A stretch of DNA of 64,000 nucleotides from Albugo candida (taxonomy: Eukaryota; Oomycota; Peronosporomycetes; Albuginales; Albuginaceae): NCBI GenBank assembly GCA_905220665.1, contig CAJNAR010000162.1, positions 186,001-250,000 of the forward strand. Direction: 5' to 3'. This document shows, one piece after another, positions 56,469 to 64,000 of the stretch. A model generated the notes under the pieces. The model saw nothing but the letters and a program-made list of their open reading frames with translations, ran no database searches and had not been told where the DNA came from. Both the position numbers and the translations under genes were made by a program. The first letter of the stretch is position 1. The number at the start of each line of letters is the position of its first letter.

Positions 56469-57232
56469 AAATGACTGTTTGTGCGCCGCAGGCAAATTAT
56501 TTCGACCATCAGAAAACGTCAATTGGTGCGAATTGCGTGGCGCATCAAAATTGTACATATGCAACCCCGCGAATTAGCAAATTTCCGGCATTTTGACCGT
56601 GTAAATAGCAAGTGCAATGCTTAGCATCGTGCAAAGGTCTGACAGAGCACGGTAAACGACTCGAATAGTAGCATTTGAAAGTCGACAGTCCAAGTGCTAT
56701 AATAGGAATCGTCCTAGGAATAGTGCTTGATCCAGTAAGCGTCTCCTGAGAAAAAAAGTCTTTTTTAACCCGCCTGAAAACTCCTACGGACGATGTATCA
56801 AACACTCGTTTGACGTGTGAACCCACCAACCTAAAGCTATGCTGACGAAACACTGTAGAAATCAGACCATGCTGCCTTTTTAACCTACAGCTGTTTGAAT
56901 CTCTATAGAGAGCATTGAATAAAACTACGCTAGTTGTGTTACGTGTACACACTAATACTTTCCTATCGAAAAGCCGCGAGAAAAGGTACGTTACTGTACC
57001 ACTAAACACGGTTCCCCATGTAAACTCAAATAGTAACGTTAACGAATCTGAATTAAAAAAGCGCATAAACGGACATACAAAACAATTACGCCTGACACTC
57101 CACTGGCCTTATCGCAAGCACCGTAGACTTTGAATTAGTATCCTCTCCGCATTTCTATCTCTATCTGTTCTCGTTACACAGACTACACATTTATTCACGA
57201 ACCGACTCAATAGCCGATCTTATCCATCTTCC
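56469..57232. other. Intergenic region with one weak ORF
   Basis: About 760 bp. A minus-strand ATG frame of 173 codons (57066-56545) is open, but its sequence is Cys/Phe/Arg-rich, without domain or repeat signature. It is not supported by splicing or similarity, so I do not call it a gene. It probably contains the promoter of the cyclase-like gene. Confidence 0.45.
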
Positions 57233-59572
57233 ATGTGTTGGTGGTGTTGTATGCGCGTGCTGGAGAATTGCCTGCCGCGAAATGATATCGTACGAGAATT
57301 AGCACCGTACCTCCAACATGCGCATCAAGAGGAACAACCAACGACGCAAGATCGAGAGAGACCGCCCCGGGCGCACGATGACGCATCTCGTCCACCACAA
57401 CGACAAACGCCGCGTATCGGGCAGTCGACGAGCAGTGGAGAAATCGACGTTGTGATCACTTCTGGAATCGATTCTATAACAGTCAATTATCATGACGGTA
57501 CACAAGCCATTTTAGAATCGAGCAATAATATACCGGTTTCCACCAATGAGGCACAAGAGCGCTCCACAGCTTTAAGCGGACGGAATGGGTATTTCAATTC
57601 GATGCATCTGCCTACACTCACGAATAGCCAGAAACGTATGCCAATTGTGAGGTCTACGCGATCGGAACAGACCGAGTACTCGAAATGCTCTTCGCCAGTG
57701 AACAATACGTCGGACACACAATCGGGACCCATACGACTCACAACTGGTGGGTATGAGGGCGGTTTAAATCCTCATCTGACTTTAGCTTCAAATTGTATGA
57801 GTGATCCCTCATTACCAACACTTCCATTACGAAGACCTTCTCATCAAAAAGTGAAAACGGAATTGGGTGATTTGACTCCAGTGTATTGGGATAAAATTGT
57901 GCTAGTCCAGGTCACCGCCGAAGGATTTCGAGAGATATTGAGTCGCTACAACAGCGAGTTGCTCGAAGAAGCTCGATTATTGTATGAGCACACGGTCTTA
58001 TCTCGATTATCGTCCGAATATGGAGGCATCGAATTGATCCGACAACGTCAATCGGGTTTGTATGTTGTCGCGTTCATGTCGGAATTCCATGCTGCCAAGT
58101 GGTGTATCTCTCTACAGCTGAGCTTGGTATACGCGGCGTGGAATGTGAAATTACTCAAGCAGATTCGTGCTCTCGACGAATATTACCAAAAAGTACCGGG
58201 GAAGTCAAAGAAGAGTGTATTATTATATCGCGGATTTCGTGTATGTATGGTGATACACAGTGTTCAAATGGACGGGAATTTGGAAATCTCACTGGCGAAT
58301 GCTGTCAAGTGGACAAAAACAGTCTCGGATTTCGCACATGGAGGACAGATTGTATTGAGCGATAATGTTTGGGATCGACTGAAAGAACAATTGGTACAGA
58401 TTGGGAACCCTGTCGTGGAAGATCTTGGCGCACATCTGGTTCTAGGCACAGAAGTACAGCTTGTGTTACTTCTTCCCCGAAATCTCGAATTACGACGATT
58501 TCGGCCGCTAAAGTCTCCTCAACAATTGAAATTAGGAATGCGTGATGCTCCATCCGCTATGAACGATGTCACAATGGTATTCACGTTTATTGACGGTGCA
58601 CGGCCTCTGGTACGATCTCATGCTGAAGAACTAGCAAATCGAATCAAAGTATTATGCTCAGTAGCTCGAGATTTATTGAAAAAGCACAAAGGATACGAAT
58701 GTCAGGAGCTCCAAGGAGATTTCATGGTCGCATTTTTTCATCCGTGCAGTGCGATATTATGGTGTGGGGAATTACAATTACAAATTCAAGCAAAATTTCG
58801 CGAGTGGAGTGCAGCTGCCGGACGGAACCAACAGGAATTGATGTTTCATATGTCTATGGGTATTGAGACCGGTCGACCGGCCAGCGTCAGTCCTCACAAA
58901 ACGAGTGGCCGCGCCGACTACTTTGGGAATATCGTGAATCAGACTGCTCGAATTGCCAAAGCCGCGAATGGAGGTCAAATTCTCATCGGAGGCGATGCAT
59001 GGCGGATATTCTCGCATGCGTACGCTCGTATCAGTACGAATGTGACCACGCACGATGTGATCAGTGAAGTCAGAGAGGCGACAATATTCGAGTTCAGGTT
59101 TCACGGATACTATGCTTTCAAGGGAATTGCCGCGCCAATTGGACTCATTGAAGCCATTCCAGTCGATCCAAGACATATGCAGCGAGTCGTTCAGGGTAAA
59201 GTGAGCGGTGACGGATTGTCGAGCTTGTTTCGTCCTCCCAAATCCCAGCAGATCGATGAACGATCCGTTGCGTTGCAGCATCGTATCGATGTGAAAAATG
59301 TTCCGGCTGAAATGTGGCGATTGCATCACGCACAAAAGAATGAGAACAATACGATTCGAGAGACAGAATTCGACGAGAGTTTTGCGATTCGAGATGATGT
59401 GTTGATGCTAGAATCAGAGTCCATGGATGAAGCTGAAATGACAATTAGTGGGAGCGAAACATTGGCTATGAGTGGAGGATTTCGATTCAATCATAATCTC
59501 TTGGCTTCCCAGACATCATTTACAGCGAGCGCATTCGAACCGATTCTCGATGAAAGAATGGATCGTATTTGA
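57233..59572 (+). CDS. Tandem class III nucleotide cyclase-homology protein
   Basis: 779 aa, single exon. The N-terminus is cysteine-rich (MCWWCCMRVLENCL), a likely palmitoylation site; residues 30-215 are disordered. Two cyclase-homology domains follow (about 220-420 and 440-645). The first is degenerate. The second keeps the second metal aspartate (LQGDFMVAFF, near 493) and the late GxxxYFGNIVNQTARI block with Asn and Arg of the active site, but the first metal Asp is replaced (VFTFIDGA aligned to VLFADIVG). It may be inactive or regulatory. No transmembrane segment. The tail contains repeated acidic Ser residues. Confidence 0.8.
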   Translation: MCWWCCMRVLENCLPRNDIVRELAPYLQHAHQEEQPTTQDRERPPRAHDDASRPPQRQTPRIGQSTSSGEIDVVITSGIDSITVNYHDGTQAILESSNNIPVSTNEAQERSTALSGRNGYFNSMHLPTLTNSQKRMPIVRSTRSEQTEYSKCSSPVNNTSDTQSGPIRLTTGGYEGGLNPHLTLASNCMSDPSLPTLPLRRPSHQKVKTELGDLTPVYWDKIVLVQVTAEGFREILSRYNSELLEEARLLYEHTVLSRLSSEYGGIELIRQRQSGLYVVAFMSEFHAAKWCISLQLSLVYAAWNVKLLKQIRALDEYYQKVPGKSKKSVLLYRGFRVCMVIHSVQMDGNLEISLANAVKWTKTVSDFAHGGQIVLSDNVWDRLKEQLVQIGNPVVEDLGAHLVLGTEVQLVLLLPRNLELRRFRPLKSPQQLKLGMRDAPSAMNDVTMVFTFIDGARPLVRSHAEELANRIKVLCSVARDLLKKHKGYECQELQGDFMVAFFHPCSAILWCGELQLQIQAKFREWSAAAGRNQQELMFHMSMGIETGRPASVSPHKTSGRADYFGNIVNQTARIAKAANGGQILIGGDAWRIFSHAYARISTNVTTHDVISEVREATIFEFRFHGYYAFKGIAAPIGLIEAIPVDPRHMQRVVQGKVSGDGLSSLFRPPKSQQIDERSVALQHRIDVKNVPAEMWRLHHAQKNENNTIRETEFDESFAIRDDVLMLESESMDEAEMTISGSETLAMSGGFRFNHNLLASQTSFTASAFEPILDERMDRI

Positions 59573-59925
59573 TGATCAGCAGGATAGCTGTACTGTTAGA
59601 TAGAAAGAAGCGAGTTGGCACGATAGAGCGTACACTTTGGTGAAGGGAAAATATGTTGTGATACTGTTCGTTCTTTTTGGCTTGAATGAAGCTGGCAAGT
59701 GAGGATGCATGGACTGTGTCCTGTACGATGATGTCGCCCTTTGTCTGCTTCCTTTCCATCCACCCATTCGACTTGTTAGCCGCGGAGGTGACATGCTGCA
59801 TCCGAGGCAGAGCTTGTGCGTAAGAACGTGCGCAAGCAGAATGAGCAGCAAAGTAGTGTGTGATTCCTTGCAGAGTCGTAATAGGTTTCCAGGCGCATTT
59901 TGCCAAAATTCACGGAGCTGTATGG
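59573..59925. other. Intergenic region between convergent genes
   Basis: About 350 bp between two stop codons facing each other. Open frames on both strands overlap each other and the 3' end of the cyclase gene; none looks coding. Confidence 0.5.
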
Positions 59926-61929
59926 TTACTTGTTTACATTTTCCCTTTCTTGCAAAATTCTGCGCAATATCTTGCCAGTGGGACTCCGCGGAATGGAGTC
60001 GGTAAACTCGACAGCACGAAGTCTTTTATACGCAGCCACTTTACCCGCCACAAAGTCCAAAATATCGGATTTTTTGCACGCAATGTCCTGGTCTCTCAAC
60101 ACCACATACGCCTTTGGAAACTCCTCTCCATTCTTATCGTATGCGCGAACACAACACGAGTCCAATATGTCGGGATGAAGATTCAGGATATCCTCGAGTT
60201 CAGCTGGAGCAACTTGATAGCCTCGATACTTGATAAGTTCTTTTGACCGATCGAGAATGAACACAAAGCCATCTTCATCAATGTACCCGACATCGCCTGT
60301 ACGCAGGTAATCTCCGTCGACAAAGGCGGCTTCAGTCAAACGTTTCTCGTTTAGGTATCCTTGCATGACTTGTGGTCCACGGAATAAAAGCTCTCCTATC
60401 CCACCAGCTTCGAGATCGTCGCCGCTGCTCGTACATCGAACACGCAGTTGTGTGTTTGCTACCACTCTACCAGCAGACCCCTTCCTCGAAACTCATAAGC
60501 GCGAGATGATTAACGTGTGATAGAGATTCTTGTACCTTTTTACGTGTGTCGTCTTGATTGATAGTCAAAAGGGGAGACGATTCCGTCAGTCCGTAGCCTT
60601 GCTTCACGATCACGGAAAGACGCTTCTCCAGAAGAGATTCCACACGATGACCTAATGGAGCTCCACCAGATACTATAACCTTTGTCGCCGAGAGGTCGTA
60701 ACGATCCACCATCGGATGATTTGCTAGGAACAGCGCAATTGGCGGGGCAATATGAATTTTTTCCATCTGCATCAACGTGGCGATGAGCGTGTTTTTCCAT
60801 TGTGACAGTAGTAACGACCTACCCGGAGGCTGGAAACTGTTCTCAAAAACACTTCCGGATCGAATTTGGGTAAGATGACATTTGTACGGCCTTGGTGCAG
60901 CGCCATATTCGAGATAAGAGAGCCGTAAATGTGGTAAAATGGCAAGACACCGATACATTGACGACCCAATTTCTCAAGCTGACTGACTTGCAATACATTC
61001 GCTACAATATTCCGATGGGAAAGCATCACTCCCTACATCGACCATAAAAGTCATTCACTCGTTTGTCCAAAAGCGCCACTACCTTTGGTAAGCCTGTTGT
61101 CCCGCTGGAAAATGGCAACATGCTCGTCGACCGCACAGTATCCGAATCAAATATATCGGTCCACTTCCAGTCACTATACCCTCTTCCTATAAATTCGCTG
61201 CATACTGCTTCTAAGCTCGAGCTCGAATACTTGAAATTTAAGAAAACCTGATGGATTTGTGTTGAGATGCAGCGGAAGCTTCACCAAAAGTATAAAACTT
61301 TATCGTATTACTCGCTACGAGTTGAGCCGCTTCAAAAGATACGTGTTCCACTGATCTGTTTGTGATGATTGTGGTGGCCTTTCGTACATCGCGTCAGTGT
61401 GTCCATCGCTCCACTCAGAGCACAAGTACCTTGGCACACGTGAGCTGTGTCGCTAGTTCTGCAGGCTTTAGTAAGGGTGAGGCAGTACTGCAAATGACGC
61501 CCAAAGCATTCAGAGCTGGAGATTCAACATATTAGTCAACAAATTTGCTCAGCATTGCTTCCTACCCAGTGTGATCATCATGTACTCTAAGCAATTGGGA
61601 GAATGGAGGAGCACTACATCGCCACGTTGAATTCCATCGGTTTCTAAGCCGCATGCGATACTTTTGGCGTTTTCAAACAACTGTTTGAATGTGACTTTCT
61701 CATTCGTGACAGCACATTGTGAAGCTACTTTGTCGGGGATCGCATGCGCTTGTTTCTCAGCAATATGCCACAATGTGGTGTCAGGAATCGCAATAGACTC
61801 GAACGGAGAATCAAATATCGTCGAGGATGCGTTCCGACAGCTTTGAAATGCATTGCGAAGAAGGCGTTTGTTCGCATGAGCACTCAGAGTCGGACATAAA
61901 GATCGCAATAACAGGCGGCTCTGAAGCAT
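59926..61929 (-). CDS. 4-coumarate:CoA ligase-like acyl-AMP synthetase
   Basis: Adenylate-forming acyl-CoA ligase, about 563 aa from seven exons (61929-61566, 61515-61430, 61378-61248, 61197-61083, 61032-60823, 60766-60536 and 60480-59926; introns 50-56 nt). The AMP-binding loop SSGTTGLPKG spans a splice junction; later motifs are KQGYGLTESSP, YLRTGDVGYIDEDGF and the C-terminal catalytic lysine in PRSPTGKILRRIL. The N-terminus (MLQSRLLLRSLCPTLSAHAN) looks like a mitochondrial presequence. Oomycetes lack lignin, so the substrate is more likely a fatty or other carboxylic acid than coumarate. No C-terminal peroxisomal SKL. Confidence 0.9.
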
Positions 61930-62246
61930 ATCTATAGTTAAGTAAGGTACATTATATTAGTGACAGTATTGGCAATTATTTGCAATTCTATCCTGTGATT
62001 CGATTTGGCTCCGAGACTATGACTACCAGAGAAATTTCTACTACTATATAAGAGCTAAAAGCTATTATTTCATCAACCATTCCGTTGCTGTGCTCTATAA
62101 AGCAGTGGAAGGCCATCTCCATCCAATAGCAACCAACAAGTCGGATGATTGAAGGCCTTCACTTTACAGACAATAAAAAGGAATGTGATTTGACGCTGAC
62201 GTAAACGCATGATTCTATCTCCTATTATTGCTACCGATCAAGTCGA
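61930..62246. other. Intergenic region
   Basis: About 320 bp between two minus-strand genes. It holds the ligase promoter and the 3' end of the PHD gene. Nothing else seen. Confidence 0.45.
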
Positions 62247-64000
62247 TCACACACCTCCATCGCTCCGTTTTGATCGCGGATGCTTTGAACAATACGCTCG
62301 CAACAGTCCATTTTCGTTCATAAACATATCGAATTCGGTCTTATTTTCCTGGCCGCAGATTGGATGAAAACGTGTTGTGCATGCAGGTCGCATGCATTCG
62401 ATACAGCCATTCGGTCGTTTACAAATGACACACTCTGTACCGCGCATTTGCTCGATCGCTTGGGACGTATTCATTATGCCGCGCATCCGTGCTGCATCTT
62501 CGAATTGAGATCCTGGAGCCCACAACGCGCAAACAACGTGTGCCCAGCCACCTTCTACCGTCTTCTTCAGCGCACTTACCGGGCGTGTCAGCGGACATAG
62601 TACACAACGTTCGGTTTTCTACACAAAGTACGATCTCAGCAAAGGAAACATTCCACTTCTCTGTCGCTGCGCCTACCGCCTCTTTCGTTTCCGTGGATGC
62701 ATCCGCGCAATAGTCGCAATACCACGGGATATCGCCTTCGGGAACCGATTCGATGCCGTAGCAAAACTATCAGAGCGCGTGAGAAGTGTTTAGACAATGT
62801 GATAGAGTTCGAGTACCTTATGCACAGCCACTTGACACCTTTCACATTGAACGATTGGATCATCGAGAAAACCTTGGTCGCTAAAACACACACGACACCA
62901 CATTTCCTCGTCTTCCTGAGGATCCACGCGATTCTGAACGTCGGAAATTGACTGTGTTTTTGACTCGACGTCTTTATCAGCGCTCTCTGTTGGTTTATCG
63001 GCGTCATGGGGACTTGAAGCATCATCGACTGCTTCTTTAACAACCACTTCATTCCGATTTGCGTGCGCCAACTCTTTTCCAGCCAGCTTTTCGTCCTTCC
63101 GAGGATGATTTCGACGATGTTCGTGCTTCTTACCATCAAAAGCGCGTTTGATTCCTTCCTTGTTTTTCGATGATTTTCGAGGCTTTTCCTTCTCTGAAGC
63201 AGAGCGTTGTGCGCGCTCTATCGAGAGAAGCTCTTTGAGCATTTTGCCGATGCGTTTCTTCTTTGTATGGATCCGATACACTCGATAAGAGCCATGTTTC
63301 CGTCGAAGCGAAATACGAAGACCAGTTTTATGATTGTGCGGTACCGCGGGCGGACTCGCATTTGGAGTGGCCGTCCAGGTCGTGTCTGGAGCCGTCGGTC
63401 GGGCGCGTTTACGCTTTCTAGCCAATTTATGATCGGCCTCTTCCTCCTCCTCTCCATCACTCGAATCTTCCTCCGCTTCAAGATCATGGTCAACTTCCTC
63501 CTCACTTTTACTTTTTTGGCCTTTGGACCCTTTACCGAGCTTGAGTTTTCTCCGATTTCGATGCCCATCCGTGTCTGGCCCATTTCCATCCTCTTCCTTT
63601 GCACCATCAATGAATTCCAGGTACATCAATTCACTCTCCACATCTTGATTCCGTCGTCGTTTTGGACGTTCAATGGTCTCAAGCCATTCAGCAGCTACTT
63701 GACGGACATTCACAATCCCTTTCCGGACAGGTCCAGTCACTTTGAGCTCAATCAGAATGGACATGATTTGGTCTGCGTCGGCCAAGGATCCTCCACGCTG
63801 ACGTTCATGCACAACTGCCCGAGCGCAATCCCGCAACTCGCTGAGAAAGCGTTTGATATCGTCAGTGGAAGCAGTAGTAAGCCAGCCTTCCTGGACTCGA
63901 GTCATCAACACTTGGACAGGTTTCGGTCCCAATACTTTTTCCCAAAATTGCTCATCGTTGAAATCAATCGTCGAGTCTGACGTCTCTGCAGTAAATGTGG
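62247..64000 (-). CDS. PHD-zinc knuckle-extended PHD chromatin protein, C-terminal part
   Basis: Partial: the gene continues beyond the right edge. The three visible exons are 64000-62817, 62766-62677 and 62618-62247. The visible N-part has an FNDEQFWEKVLG box (as in CHD/SNF2 remodellers; tentative), then a long highly charged Lys/Arg/Glu linker with acidic runs (EEEEEADHK). The C-terminus is a PZP module: PHD (CRVCFSDQGF... CERCQVAVHKFCYG... WYCDYC), then an extended PHD (CVLCPLTRP, GGWAHVVCALWAPG, CVICKRPNGCIEC, TRFHPICG). The module is typical of BRPF, JADE and AF10, which read histone H3. The splice that joins AVHK to FCYGIE restores the finger. Confidence 0.85.

Noticed and set aside
56545..57066. 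Minus-strand ATG frame of 173 codons
   Set aside because: Long enough to notice, but composition is random-looking with no domain, presequence or splice support; recorded only as part of the intergenic region.
59520..59906. Minus-strand frame of 128 codons between convergent genes
   Set aside because: Overlaps the end of the cyclase gene, shares space with several other frames, and shows no protein-like motif.

Overview
The window is nuclear DNA from a compactly organised eukaryote, most probably an oomycete and possibly the white-rust genus Albugo. The evidence is a run of intron-bearing protein genes on both strands, tiny GT-AG introns (44-72 nt in every gene I could resolve) and moderate-to-low GC. 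It also carries proteins typical of oomycetes: FYVE-GAF and ankyrin-FYVE proteins, and a chitin synthase with an N-terminal MIT-like region. Ciliary genes (IFT56 and a ZSWIM2-like ligase) imply a flagellated zoospore stage. Assignment to Albugo is inference; I ran no database search.

I resolve about 33 well supported genes plus several weak candidates, roughly one gene per 1.8 kb. Left part (1-17.2 kb): the 5' part of IFT56, a MetX-like O-acetyltransferase, an unknown protein, a PHTF-family membrane protein, chitin synthase, a rhodanese/dual-specificity phosphatase/zinc-finger protein, TMEM234-like, TRM1, a DUF1279/FAM210-like protein and a nicotinamidase-like hydrolase. Middle (17.5-31 kb): clathrin heavy chain, a tiny PET117-like COX assembly gene, an AGC kinase of the DFD (Nrc2/AGCVIII) type, syntaxin-16, a ZSWIM2-like E3 ligase, then about 3 kb of weak or no coding signal. 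Next (31-40.9 kb): a MYND protein ending in a CaaX box, a tiny coiled-coil gene, a very large TBC-rhodanese-PDZ-FN3-FN3 protein, 6-phosphogluconate dehydrogenase and an acidic unknown.

Right part (41-64 kb): a cluster of three related RING/IBR-like proteins, an NT-C2 coiled-coil protein, a PDZ protein studded with DPF/NPF motifs, an ankyrin-FYVE protein, ALKBH8, a small methyltransferase, an FtsJ/RlmM-like methyltransferase, a START-FYVE-GAF protein, a tandem class III cyclase-homology protein, a 4-coumarate:CoA-ligase-like enzyme, and the C-terminal part of a PHD-zinc-knuckle-extended-PHD chromatin protein that runs off the right edge.

Two functional themes recur. One is membrane traffic and phosphoinositide sensing: clathrin, syntaxin-16, the TBC1D23-like protein, the DPF/NPF PDZ protein and three zinc-finger/FYVE proteins. 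The other is RNA methylation: TRM1, ALKBH8 and the FtsJ-like enzyme. There is no operon logic; neighbours are independently transcribed, often with very short intergenic gaps and tail-to-tail or head-to-head pairs. Several introns have lengths divisible by three and no in-frame stop, so they are easily misread as coding. I see no CRISPR arrays, no rRNA or tRNA genes and no convincing transposon.
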